Origin: Actinomycetospora succinea
GTDB taxonomy: Bacteria > Actinomycetota > Actinomycetes > Mycobacteriales > Pseudonocardiaceae
Assembly (NCBI RefSeq): GCF_004363095.1
Contig: NZ_SNYO01000002.1
Coordinates: 682,001-746,000 of the forward strand
Length of the DNA: 64,000 nucleotides
Direction of reading: 5' to 3'
Positions 42,136 to 50,072 of the stretch are shown piece by piece; the stretch's first letter is position 1, and each line of letters starts with the position of its first letter. The notes under the pieces were generated by a model, which was not told where the DNA came from, made no database searches, and was given only the letters and a program-made list of their open reading frames with translations. The position numbers and the translations under genes were made by a program.

Positions 42136-43424
42136 GCCCGGCGCGCCCACCCGGGCGCGCGTTCGGGGCGGAAACCGATCCCGACGAGGTAGGCGGGCAC
42201 GACCTGGAGCGCCGGCACCCGCTGCAGCAGCCGCACGGGTACCGGCATCCGCCCGACGCCCAGCCCGCCGCCGCGCAGGACGTTCCGCACCACCACGCGG
42301 TGCGCGATGCGCTGCGCGGTCTGCGTCGCCACCGTCGGGAACCACCGCCGGCGCTGCACCCGCTCCGCGGCGCGGTCGACGGCGGCGGGATCCGGGTCCG
42401 CGGCGGCGAGCACCGACCCCAGGATCCGCGCGGTGGCGACGGCGTCCTGCACGGCGAGGTTGATGCCGACCCCGCCGACCGGGGACATCGCGTGCGCCGC
42501 GTCGCCGATGCACAGCAGGCCCGGCGCCGACCAGCGCCGCAGCCGGTTCAGCGTGACCCGCAGCAGCTTCACGTCCTCCCAGGTCGCGAGCCCGTCGACG
42601 CGGTCGCCGAGCCAGGGCATGGCGTGGCGCAGCTCGTCGCGCAGCGCCTGCACCGGGCCGCGCCGGGCCTCGGCGTCCGTGCCGCGGGCGATGAGGTAGG
42701 CGACCTGGTAGTGGTCGCCACGGTCCAACATGATGATCATGCGGCCGTCGTCGGTGAGGCGGCCGAGCCCGCCGGCCGGGTCGTCGGCCTCGCTCTCTCC
42801 ATGGTCCAGCTCCGCTGCGCTGCGTGTCCGGCGGGTCAGCCGGAACCACCACACGTCCATCGGCACGGCGTAGTCGCGCTGCGGCAGGCCGGACAGCTCG
42901 CGGACGCGGGAGTCGCGGCCGTCGCAGGCGACGACGACGTCGGCGGCGAGCTCGTTCCCGTCACCCCAGCGAACCCCCGTCACGCGACCCCCGCGGCGCA
43001 CCAGGTCGGTGACCTCGGCGTTCCGGATCAGCGTGAACGTCGGCTCCTCCTCGCCCGCCGCGGCGAGCATGTCGAGCAGGTGCCACTGCGGGACCATCGC
43101 GACGAACGGGTGCGGCACGGCAGCACGGCCGGGGAGGCGCCCGAGACGCGTCAGGTCCCCGATCTGCGCCGGCCCCACGTCGAGCACCACGCGCACCGAC
43201 TCGATCGGCTTCCACGGCAGCGTGGTGAACCGGTCCCAGAGCCCCAGGTCGTCGATGAGCGTCATCGTCGACGGGTGGACGGTGTCGCCGCGGAAGTCGC
43301 GCAGGAAGTCGCCGTGCTTCTCCAGCACCGTGACCTCGACGCCGGCCCGCGCGAGCACCAGGCCCAGCACGATCCCCGCCGGCCCGCCGCCCACGACCGC
43401 GCACGTCGTCCGCTGCTCCGCCAT
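42066..43424 (-). CDS. FAD-dependent monooxygenase (aromatic hydroxylase type)
   Basis: This encodes 452 residues from ATG 43424. FAD-binding GxGxxG as VVGGGPAGIVLGLVLARAG (about 10-28), LDRGDHYQVAY, a DG motif (VACDGRDSRVRE) and the second FAD motif CIGDAAHAMSPVGGVGINLAVQDAVA, in two pieces around residue 310. This is the class A flavoprotein hydroxylase group. The last ~23 residues are encoded opposite the VOC gene, an unusually long convergent overlap that suggests loss of an earlier stop codon. Confidence 0.88.
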   Translation of the reverse strand: MAEQRTTCAVVGGGPAGIVLGLVLARAGVEVTVLEKHGDFLRDFRGDTVHPSTMTLIDDLGLWDRFTTLPWKPIESVRVVLDVGPAQIGDLTRLGRLPGRAAVPHPFVAMVPQWHLLDMLAAAGEEEPTFTLIRNAEVTDLVRRGGRVTGVRWGDGNELAADVVVACDGRDSRVRELSGLPQRDYAVPMDVWWFRLTRRTRSAAELDHGESEADDPAGGLGRLTDDGRMIIMLDRGDHYQVAYLIARGTDAEARRGPVQALRDELRHAMPWLGDRVDGLATWEDVKLLRVTLNRLRRWSAPGLLCIGDAAHAMSPVGGVGINLAVQDAVATARILGSVLAAADPDPAAVDRAAERVQRRRWFPTVATQTAQRIAHRVVVRNVLRGGGLGVGRMPVPVRLLQRVPALQVVPAYLVGIGFRPERAPGWARRAQDASAKNSSAFPSGSVNDSAQP

Positions 43425-43497
43425 GCAGCGAGCATGGCCGGAATCGGGCGACCACGACAGCGCCCCGGCCACACCCTCTTTTCGGCCAGGTTCAGGT

Positions 43498-43535
43498 TGT
43501 CGCAGGACTAGTGCGACAGCGCTTCACCTGCGACA
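43498..43535. promoter_or_regulatory. Candidate metal-regulator operator upstream of cbiM
   Basis: TGTCGCA-N7-TGCGACA (43498-43518) is a perfect 7-bp inverted repeat, followed by a third identical half-site TGCGACA at 43529-43535. It lies in the divergent region between the FAD gene and the cobalt/nickel importer, about 60-85 bp before the importer start. Confidence 0.6.
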
Positions 43536-43619
43536 CACTGCAGTGGCGTCCCCCTCGTCCGGGGGGACATGACCACCACGCGGGGGTGACTCGTGGACCC
43601 GAGTACCGACCTCGTCGCC

Positions 43620-44297
43620 ATGCACATGAGCGACGGGATCGTGAACGCGCCGACCTCGGTGATCTTCGGCGTCGTCGCGGTCCTCGGCCTCGCCGTGTGC
43701 GTCGCCAAGGCGCGCCGCGACCTCGACGACCGCACGGCCCCGATGGCCGGGCTCGTCGCGGCGTTCGTGTTCGCCGTCCAGATGCTGAACTTCCCGATCC
43801 TGCCCGGGGTCAGCGGGCACCTGCTCGGCGGCGCGCTCTGCGCGATCCTCGTCGGCCCGTACGTCGGCGCCCTCTGCGTGTCGATCGTGCTGCTGCTCCA
43901 GGCCCTGCTCTTCGCCGACGGCGGGCTGTCCGCGCTCGGCACGAACATCACGAACATGGCGCTGATCGGCACGTTCGTCGGCTACGGGGTCGCGGTCGCG
44001 ATGCGGAAGCTGGCCGTCCGCAGCCGCGGCGGGCTGATCGCCACGGCGTTCGTCGCGGCCTGGGTGAACACGGTCGTCGCGTCGCTCGGCTTCGTCCTCG
44101 AGTACGCGATCGGCGGCCAGGGCCTCGCGCTCGGCACCGTGTTCGGGCTGATGACCGGCTTCCACGCGCTGATCGGGATCGGCGAGGGGATCATCACCGC
44201 GCTCACCGTCGGCGCCGTCGCCGCCGTGCGCCCCGACCTCGTCTACCTGACGCGGACCGCCGCGCCGTCGCTGGAGATCAAGGGAGCCCGGGCATGA
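43620..44297 (+). CDS. cbiM: ECF cobalt/nickel transporter S component CbiM/NikM
   Basis: This encodes 225 residues from ATG 43620. The start was chosen because CbiM/NikM coordinates metal with the N-terminal Met and His2 (M-H-M-S-D-G here, like the usual MHIPDG); GTG 43593 would add nine residues before it. Seven hydrophobic helices, with the second metal-binding region NFPILPGVSGHLLGGAL and GTNITNMALIG. It captures Co2+ or Ni2+ at the membrane and works with CbiN, CbiQ and CbiO. It overlaps the next gene by 4 bases. Cobalt would fit the B12-dependent dehydratase, but metal choice is not certain. Confidence 0.92.
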   Translation: MHMSDGIVNAPTSVIFGVVAVLGLAVCVAKARRDLDDRTAPMAGLVAAFVFAVQMLNFPILPGVSGHLLGGALCAILVGPYVGALCVSIVLLLQALLFADGGLSALGTNITNMALIGTFVGYGVAVAMRKLAVRSRGGLIATAFVAAWVNTVVASLGFVLEYAIGGQGLALGTVFGLMTGFHALIGIGEGIITALTVGAVAAVRPDLVYLTRTAAPSLEIKGARA

Positions 44298-44650
44298 AGA
44301 AGCTGCCCATCGCCTTCTACGCCGGCTTCCTCGTCGTCGCCCTGCTGCTGGCCGGCGTCGTCTCCTACGCCGCGAGCAGCAGCCCCGACGGCCTCGACGC
44401 CGTGACCCGGACCGGCTGCCAGCTCGACGAGTCCGGCGAGCCGGCGGGCGGCGAGTGCATCGCGCAGAACGCGGGCGAGCACGCGACCGCGAACAGCCCG
44501 CTCGCCGACTACACCGTCGGCGGCAGCGAGGGCAGCACGGGCGTCGCCGGGGTCATCGGGGTGCTGGCGACGCTGGTGATCGCCGGCGGGCTGTTCTGGC
44601 TGCTGCGGCGCCGATCCTCGCGCGACGAGACGCCGAGCCGGGTGGAGTAG
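44294..44650 (+). CDS. CbiN-like PDGLE-domain subunit of the cobalt/nickel transporter
   Basis: This encodes 118 residues from ATG 44294 (ATGA overlap with cbiM). N-terminal helix (FYAGFLVVALLLAGVVSYAA), then an extracellular loop with SSSPDGLDAV (the PDGLE-type motif), residues rich in Gly/Ser, and a C-terminal helix (VIGVLATLVIAGGLFWLLRR). It is the small two-helix partner that supports metal entry through CbiM. The stop overlaps the GTG of cbiQ (TAGTG). Confidence 0.88.
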   Translation: MKKLPIAFYAGFLVVALLLAGVVSYAASSSPDGLDAVTRTGCQLDESGEPAGGECIAQNAGEHATANSPLADYTVGGSEGSTGVAGVIGVLATLVIAGGLFWLLRRRSSRDETPSRVE

Positions 44651-45414
44651 TGGCCGCCGGACACGCCCACCCGCTCTACCGCGCCGGGGACTCGGTCGTC
44701 CACCGGCTCCCGGCGCACGTGAAGATCGTCGTCGCGTTCCTGTTCGTGCTCGCGGTGGTGGCGACGCCGCGCGAGGCGTTCGCCGTGTTCGGCCTGCAGT
44801 TCCTGCTGCTCGTCGGTGTCTGGGTCGCCGCCCGCATCCCGCCGGGCTGGCTCGCGACGCGCGCGCTGATCGAGGCGCCGTTCGTCGTGCTCGCGGTGCT
44901 CCTGCCGTTCTTCGCCACCGGCCCGCGGGTCGAGTGGATGGGGATGTCGCTGGCCGTCGACGGCCTGCTCGCGGGCTGGAACATCCTGGTCAAGGGCACG
45001 CTCGGCGTGCTGGTGTCGGTGACGCTCGCGGCCACCACCCCGCTGCGCGACCTCGTCTCCGGGCTCTCGCGGCTGCGGGTGCCGTCGATGGTCTGCGTGA
45101 TCGCGACGCTGATGCTGCGCTACCTCGAGGTCATCGCCGCCGAGGCGCGGCGGATGCGCCTGGCCCGGGTCTCGCGGGGCCACGACCCGCGTTTCGTCTG
45201 GCAGCTCGGCGCGACCGTGCGCTCGGTCGGCGCGCTGTTCCTGCGGTCCTACGAGCGGGGCGAGCGGGTGCACCTCGCGATGCTGTCCCGCGGCTACACC
45301 GGCGCCATGCCCGCGTTCACCACGGCGTCGGCGTCGACGGCCACCTGGTCGCTCGCGCTGGTCCCGGCCGTGGTCGCGGCGCTGCTGGCGGTGTCCGGAT
45401 ACTGGGTGGCGTGA
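44650..45414 (+). CDS. cbiQ: ECF transporter T component CbiQ
   Basis: This encodes 254 residues from GTG 44650. Begins HPLYRAGDSVVHRLPAHVKIV, the usual CbiQ entry, followed by about five helices. The two coupling-helix signatures with A-R-x-x-x-R-G and similar are seen in AAEARRMRLARVSRG (about 160-174) and RSYERGERVHLAMLSRGYTG. It couples the CbiMN substrate unit to the CbiO ATPase. It overlaps cbiO by 4 bases (GTGA). Confidence 0.9.
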   Translation: MAAGHAHPLYRAGDSVVHRLPAHVKIVVAFLFVLAVVATPREAFAVFGLQFLLLVGVWVAARIPPGWLATRALIEAPFVVLAVLLPFFATGPRVEWMGMSLAVDGLLAGWNILVKGTLGVLVSVTLAATTPLRDLVSGLSRLRVPSMVCVIATLMLRYLEVIAAEARRMRLARVSRGHDPRFVWQLGATVRSVGALFLRSYERGERVHLAMLSRGYTGAMPAFTTASASTATWSLALVPAVVAALLAVSGYWVA

Positions 45415-46142
45415 CCGCCTCGCTGGACGTCGAAGGCCTGGCGTTCGCCTACCCCGACGGCCACCAGGCCCTGTTCGGTGTCGACCTGCGCATCGAGCGC
45501 GGGGAGCGCGTCGCCCTGCTGGGGCCGAACGGGGCGGGCAAGACGACGCTCGTGCTGCACCTCAACGGCGTGCACCGGGCCGGCGCCGGCCGCGTCGAGG
45601 TCGGCGGGCTGGAGGTCACCCGGGAGAACGTCCAGGAGATCCGCCGGCGGGTCGGGATCGTCTTCCAGGACCCGGACGACCAGCTGTTCATGCCGACGGT
45701 CGCCGACGACGTCGCGTTCGGGCCCGCGAACTTCGGGGTCACCGAGCCGGAGCTGTCGCTGCGGGTGAAGGAGGCGCTCGACGCCGTCGGGGTCGCCGAG
45801 CTCGCCGACCGCTCCCCCATGCACCTCTCCGGCGGCCAGCGCCGGCGGGCGGCGCTCGCGACCGTGCTCGCCTGCGACCCCGAGATCCTCGTGCTGGACG
45901 AGCCGTCGACCCATCTCGACCCGGTCGCCCGCCGCGAGCTCGCCGACGTGCTGCTCGGCCTGGACCGGACGATGCTCATGGTCACCCACGACCTGCCGTA
46001 CGCCCTGCAGCTCTGCCCGCGCTCGGTGGTGATCGACGGCGGCGTGGTCGTCGCCGACGGCCCGACCCGCGACCTGCTCGCCGACGCGGACTTCCTCGCC
46101 GCTCACCGCCTCGAGCTGCCGTTCGGGTTCGCCCTGGACTGA
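45411..46142 (+). CDS. cbiO: ECF transporter ATPase CbiO
   Basis: This encodes 243 residues from GTG 45411. ABC ATPase motifs: Walker A GPNGAGKTT (about 39-47), Q-loop VFQDPDDQLFMP, signature LSGGQRRR (about 140-147), Walker B ILVLDEPSTHLDP and switch His in MVTHDL. Only one ATPase gene is present, so the importer would use a CbiO homodimer, as in metal-specific ECF systems. It is the last gene of the four-gene cbiMNQO operon. Confidence 0.94.
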   Translation: MTASLDVEGLAFAYPDGHQALFGVDLRIERGERVALLGPNGAGKTTLVLHLNGVHRAGAGRVEVGGLEVTRENVQEIRRRVGIVFQDPDDQLFMPTVADDVAFGPANFGVTEPELSLRVKEALDAVGVAELADRSPMHLSGGQRRRAALATVLACDPEILVLDEPSTHLDPVARRELADVLLGLDRTMLMVTHDLPYALQLCPRSVVIDGGVVVADGPTRDLLADADFLAAHRLELPFGFALD

Positions 46143-46162
46143 GGCCGTGCCAGGCTCGCGGC

Positions 46163-46594
46163 ATGGACCTCGACAGCTTCCGCGAGCGCGCGGCGGGCGA
46201 GCACTTCCTGGTCGTCGTCTCGACGGCCCGCGCGGACGGGTCGATCCAGTCGAGCGTCGTCAACGCCGGCGTGATGGACCACCCGGTGCACGGCACGCCG
46301 ATCGTGGCGCTGGTGGCGGCGGGCGGGTCGGCGAAGCTCGCCCACCTGCGCGTCCGGCCGTGGACGACGATCACGGTGCGGGCCGGCTGGCGCTGGACCA
46401 CCGTCGAGGGCTCCACCGAGATCGCCGGGCCCGACGACGCGCTGACCGGGATCGACGACGTCCCCGCGCTGCTGCGGGAGATCTTCCAGGCCGCCGGCGG
46501 GACGCATGACGACTGGATCGAGTACGACGCGACGATGGCGCGGGAGCGCCGCGCCGCGGTGCTGGTGACGCCGAGCCGGGTCTACGGCGTCTGA
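46163..46594 (+). CDS. Pyridoxamine 5'-phosphate oxidase-fold (PPOX/FDR) protein
   Basis: This encodes 143 residues from ATG 46163. It has a split beta-barrel flavin or F420-binding fold: FLVVVSTARADGSIQSSVVNAG (about 17-38), GGSAKLAHLRVRPWTTITVRAGWRW (two strands), and a C-terminal VLVTPSRVYGV. It resembles the TIGR03618-type actinobacterial F420-dependent group, but the cofactor cannot be proved by eye. It starts 20 bp after cbiO and overlaps the convergent Clp-N gene by 13 bp. Confidence 0.82.
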   Translation: MDLDSFRERAAGEHFLVVVSTARADGSIQSSVVNAGVMDHPVHGTPIVALVAAGGSAKLAHLRVRPWTTITVRAGWRWTTVEGSTEIAGPDDALTGIDDVPALLREIFQAAGGTHDDWIEYDATMARERRAAVLVTPSRVYGV

Positions 46595-47310
46595 GGGTCC
46601 TGCGGGACGCCGGAGAGCATCGAGAGCGTCCGCACGACGTGGCTCTCGACGGCGTCGCGCCCCAGGCCGAGGCCGGTCAGCGTGCCGGAACCGTCCTCCT
46701 GCTCGAGCAGCGCCAGCAGGATGTGCTCGGTGCCGACGTAGTTGTGGCCGAGGCGCAGGGCCTGGCGGAACGTCAGCTCGAGCGCCTTCTTGGCCGCGCC
46801 GTCGAACGGGATGAGCGCGCCGATCTCGTCGGAGCGGGCCGGCAGCTGCTCGACGAGCGTGCGGCGCACCGTCTCGGGCGAGACCTCGAGCTCCTTCATC
46901 GTCAGGACGGCCAGCGACTCGGGCTCGTGCAGCAGGCCGAGCGCGAGGTGCACCGGGGTGATCTCGGCGTTGCCGGCGGAGCGCGCCTCCTCCTGCGCCT
47001 TCACGACCACGTTGCGGGCGCGCGGGGTGAAGCGACCGAACCCCTCCTGGAAGTCGATCTCCTCGCCGGAGCCCTTGGGCACGAAGCGCTTCTGGGCGGC
47101 CTGCTTGGTGACGCCCATGCGCTTGCCGATGTCGGTCCACGACGCGCCGGACCGGCGCGCCTGGTCGACGAAGTGGCCGATGAGGTGGTCGGCCACCTCG
47201 CCGAGGTGCTCGGCTGCGAGCACGGCGTCCTGGAGCTGTTCGAGGGTGTCGGAGTGGACCGACGTGATCGCGTTGATGAGGTCGTCGAGACGGACCTGGG
47301 CGTCTGCCAT
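46582..47310 (-). CDS. Clp N-terminal repeat protein
   Basis: This encodes 242 residues from ATG 47310. The first ~80 residues are helical and include an HTH-like stretch (ASWTDIGKRMGVTKQAAQKR, about 56-75). Residues ~90-235 hold two Clp-N repeats as in ClpA/ClpC (FGRFTPRARNVVVKAQEEA, PVHLALGLLHEP; RLGHNYVGTEHILLALLEQ). No AAA ATPase domain follows, so it is a stand-alone adaptor-like or transcription-linked form. Its promoter region contains a perfect 9-bp inverted repeat and looks leaderless. Confidence 0.87.
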   Translation of the reverse strand: MADAQVRLDDLINAITSVHSDTLEQLQDAVLAAEHLGEVADHLIGHFVDQARRSGASWTDIGKRMGVTKQAAQKRFVPKGSGEEIDFQEGFGRFTPRARNVVVKAQEEARSAGNAEITPVHLALGLLHEPESLAVLTMKELEVSPETVRRTLVEQLPARSDEIGALIPFDGAAKKALELTFRQALRLGHNYVGTEHILLALLEQEDGSGTLTGLGLGRDAVESHVVRTLSMLSGVPQDPQTP

Positions 47311-47349
47311 GCGTCCACCATAGGTTGACGATCCGGGTATTCGTCAACC
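47311..47349 (-). promoter_or_regulatory. Likely leaderless promoter with inverted repeat
   Basis: GGTTGACGA (47323-47331) and TCGTCAACC (47341-47349) are perfect 9-bp arms with a 9-bp spacer. Read leftward, TTGACG and TATGGT are separated by 19 bp, a MerR-type spacing. TATGGT ends 6 bases before the ATG of the Clp-N gene, so transcription would begin at or very near the start codon. The divergent MerR-fusion gene is the natural candidate regulator. Confidence 0.55.
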
Positions 47350-47399
47350 CTGAGATGACGGTTGCCCCTCCCACGATGTGAGGCCCTAGCGTTCCCGCC

Positions 47400-48617
47400 A
47401 TGACAGCCGGACGGACGGTCGGTGAGCTCGCGGAGGCCACCGGGCTGTCGGTGCGCGTGCTGCGGCACTGGGACGAGCGCGGGGTGGTCACGCCGTCACG
47501 GACGCCCGCGGGCCACCGTCTCTACTCGGCCGCCGACGTCGTCCGGCTGCACCGGGCGATCACGCTGCGGGCGCTGGGCCTGCGGCTCGACCAGGTGGCG
47601 GCCCTGCTCGACGGCTCCGACCCCGACCCCGCCGCGACCCTGCGGGCCCACCTCGCCGGGGTCGACGCCGACCTCCGGCGCCGGCGGACGGTCCGCGACC
47701 GGCTCGCCGAGGTCCTCGCCGCGCCCGGCGACGACGTCCTGTCCACCGTGATCCGGGAGATGACCATGGTCGGGTCCTACGTCCACGGCTACCACGAGAC
47801 CGAAGCGACGCGGCTGTCCGACCAGGCGGCCACGCTCGCCGACCTGCTCCACGACGGCGTCGCGTTCCCCGACGGCGCCCACGTCCTCGAGCCCGGCTGC
47901 GGCGTCGGCGCGCAGACGGTCGTGCTCGCGGCGCGCAGTCCGGGCGCGCGGTTCACGGCGATCGACCGCGAGCCGGGCCAGGTCACCGCCACCCGCGCCC
48001 GCGTCGAGGCCGCCGGGATCGCCGACCGCGTGGACGTGCGGCAGGGCGACGTGCACGACCCGCCCGGCCCCGTCGACCACGTCGTCGTGTTCTTCCTGCT
48101 CGAGCACCTGCCGCGGCCCGAGGAGGCGCTGCTGGCGCTGCGCGGGGTGCTGCGCCCCGGCGGGACGATCACGGTCGTCGAGGGCGACCACGGCGCGACC
48201 GCGTTCCACCCCGACAGCGCCGACGCCCGCGCGGTGATCCGGTGCCAGGAGGTGCTCCAGCGCCAGGCGGGCGGCGACGCCGGGATCGGCCGGCGCCTGC
48301 ACCCGCTGCTCGCCGGGGCCGGGTTCGACGACGTCGCCGTCGTGCCGCGCACCGCCCATGCCCACGCCGGGCGCCCCGACCTCGCCGACAGCCTCGTGCG
48401 CCGGACCTTCACGGCCATGGTCGCCGGGGTGCGCGAGCCCGCCGTCGCCGCCGGGCTGATCACCCCCGAGCGCTTCGACGCCGGCGTGCGCGACCTCCTG
48501 CGCACCACCGAGCCCGGCGGGACCTTCAGCTACACGTTCTTCCGCGCTGTGGGTGTCGCCGGCACCAACCGCGCGTCGACGATGTCGGTGACGCCGACGA
48601 ACCCGAGCCGCGCGTAG
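47400..48617 (+). CDS. MerR regulator fused to a SAM-dependent methyltransferase
   Basis: This encodes 405 residues from ATG 47400. Residues 1-70 are a MerR HTH (TVGELAEATGLSVRVLRHWDERGVV, GHRLYSAADVVRLH), followed by a short dimerisation helix (about 80-115). From about 128 a class I methyltransferase follows, with YVHGYHETEA, the SAM motif LEPGCGVGAQT (about 161-171), FTAIDREPGQ and VVFFLLEHLPRPEEAL. The methyltransferase natural end is near GGTFSYTFFRAVG; the remaining ~24 residues are encoded opposite the convergent GNAT gene. A sensor role for the methyltransferase domain is possible. Confidence 0.85.
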   Translation: MTAGRTVGELAEATGLSVRVLRHWDERGVVTPSRTPAGHRLYSAADVVRLHRAITLRALGLRLDQVAALLDGSDPDPAATLRAHLAGVDADLRRRRTVRDRLAEVLAAPGDDVLSTVIREMTMVGSYVHGYHETEATRLSDQAATLADLLHDGVAFPDGAHVLEPGCGVGAQTVVLAARSPGARFTAIDREPGQVTATRARVEAAGIADRVDVRQGDVHDPPGPVDHVVVFFLLEHLPRPEEALLALRGVLRPGGTITVVEGDHGATAFHPDSADARAVIRCQEVLQRQAGGDAGIGRRLHPLLAGAGFDDVAVVPRTAHAHAGRPDLADSLVRRTFTAMVAGVREPAVAAGLITPERFDAGVRDLLRTTEPGGTFSYTFFRAVGVAGTNRASTMSVTPTNPSRA

Positions 48618-49366
48618 AGCGCGTTGCTCGTCGGGTTGTCGAGGTCGGTGAACAGCAGGACCTCCTCGGCGCCGCTCTCGAGCGCGTGGCGCACGGCCCC
48701 CGCGGTGACCGCCGCGCCGTGGCCACGCCCCCGGTGCGCGGGACGCGTGTAGACCGGGCCGATCCGGGCGGTCCCCAGCATCACCGGCGACGCCGAGGCG
48801 TAGGCCACCGGCTCGCCGTCGGCGAGCGCGACGACGATCCGCCCCTCGGCGGCGGCCGCGTCGACCGCGGCCCGCGGCGGCATCGGGTCGTCCGGCGTCG
48901 CCTCGTGGTGGAACTCCAGCAGCCACGCCCAGAGCAGGTCCGCGTCGTCCGCGGTGCCCGGTCGCGTGGGCGGCGGGTCGGCGGGCGGGCGGAGCCGCTC
49001 GAGGCGGTGCAGCCGTTCGGCCACGACGACCTCGACGGTCGCGGCCCAGGCCCGCGCGAGGTGCTCGACGACGTCGGCGGGCCCCAGCACACGCTCGGGG
49101 CGCGGGGCGGTCGCGGCCCAGGCCGCCGCGGCCGCCGGCGACATTGCCGACGCGACCGGCCGGTGCGGCGGGGTCCGCACGATCACCGCGCCCTCGTCGC
49201 CGCTCCACCAGGCCAGTTCCGGCGGCCCGTCGTCCGCCGCGGCGCCGCGCACCCGCAGCGTGTGCACGATCGACAGGACGACCGTGCACGCGACACGGTG
49301 CGCCCGCAGGTACGGCGCCGTGGCGCGCCGGAACACCTCCACGTCGTCGGTGACCGTCCAGCCCAC
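48530..49366 (-). CDS. GNAT family N-acetyltransferase
   Basis: This encodes 278 residues from GTG 49366. The C-terminal half carries the GNAT fold: IGPVYTRPAHRGRGHGAAVTA (acetyl-CoA loop, about 210-230), VLLFTDLDNPTSNALYARLGFVGV. The N-terminal ~120 residues are a second, degenerate acetyltransferase-like region. Substrate is unknown. It overlaps the 3' end of the MerR-methyltransferase gene by 88 bp in the convergent direction. Confidence 0.82.
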   Translation of the reverse strand: MGWTVTDDVEVFRRATAPYLRAHRVACTVVLSIVHTLRVRGAAADDGPPELAWWSGDEGAVIVRTPPHRPVASAMSPAAAAAWAATAPRPERVLGPADVVEHLARAWAATVEVVVAERLHRLERLRPPADPPPTRPGTADDADLLWAWLLEFHHEATPDDPMPPRAAVDAAAAEGRIVVALADGEPVAYASASPVMLGTARIGPVYTRPAHRGRGHGAAVTAGAVRHALESGAEEVLLFTDLDNPTSNALYARLGFVGVTDIVDARLVPATPTARKNV

Positions 49367-49402
49367 GACCCCAGCGTCGTGGGGGTGTCGAGCGAGTTGG
49401 CG

Positions 49403-49431
49403 CCGACCCGTGTCCGCGGGACACGGGTCGG
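49403..49431. terminator. Hairpin between two leftward GNAT genes
   Basis: CCGACCCGTGTCC-GCG-GGACACGGGTCGG, perfect 13-bp arms, begins four bases after the stop of the upstream GNAT gene (49435) on the minus strand. Confidence 0.7.
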
Positions 49432-49434
49432 GCC

Positions 49435-50004
49435 TCAGCTCGGCGGGATCCAGAACCGCAGCGTCGCGGCGACGTGGTCGCCGGAGGGCCGCGACGACGG
49501 CCACCCCGCGTCGAGGACCCCGCCGCACCGGCGCACGACCTCCACCGACCCGGGGTTGTCCTCGCGCACGGTGACGAGGACCGGGCCGACGCCGCGGGCG
49601 CGCAGCACCTCGAGGCTGCGCCGCAGGATCGCCGTCCCGTACCCGCGCCGGCGCTCGCCGGGCAGGACGGCGTAGCCGACGTGACCGCCCTCGACGCAGA
49701 GCGTGTCGGTCAGCGTGTGCCGGATCGACGCGCGGCCGACGACCCGGCCGCCGACGTCGGCGTAGAGGAACGTGCTCGGCACCCGGCCCGGCGGCAGGTC
49801 CTCGCCACGGTGCTCGCGGTCGAGCCGGTCGAGGTAGGCGAGCCACGGTTCGCCGTCCGGCCGGAGCCCGAAGTCGAACCCGTCCGCCACCAGCGCGGCC
49901 TGCGCCGCCCGGGCCACCGCCTCGTCGGAGGGCAGGGGCGCGCGGAGGACCAGGCTGTCGGCGTCGGCCACGGGATCCACTCTGCCCTGCGGTCCAGGTG
50001 ACAT
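49435..50004 (-). CDS. GNAT family N-acetyltransferase (RimJ/RimL-like)
   Basis: This encodes 189 residues from ATG 50004 (in-frame GTGs at 49980 and 49971 are alternatives). GNAT signature: VVGRASIRHTLTD, VGYAVLPGERRRGYGTAILRRSLEVL (acetyl-CoA loop) and VREDNPGSVEVVRRCGG, typical of the RimJ/RimL/aminoglycoside-type group. It is divergent from the tyrosine phosphatase gene, with 68 bp between starts. Substrate is unknown. Confidence 0.87.
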   Translation of the reverse strand: MSPGPQGRVDPVADADSLVLRAPLPSDEAVARAAQAALVADGFDFGLRPDGEPWLAYLDRLDREHRGEDLPPGRVPSTFLYADVGGRVVGRASIRHTLTDTLCVEGGHVGYAVLPGERRRGYGTAILRRSLEVLRARGVGPVLVTVREDNPGSVEVVRRCGGVLDAGWPSSRPSGDHVAATLRFWIPPS

Positions 50005-50072
50005 CCGCTACGACCGGGGGAGAAGCAGAACGGGTTCGGCGACCATGGAGGTCCCAGACGAAGGAGCCCGCG

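Noticed and set aside
43425..43619. Possible cobalamin riboswitch upstream of cbiM
   Set aside because: No B12-box-like sequence or obvious conserved core could be found by eye; the inverted repeat fits a protein operator better. A covariance search would decide.
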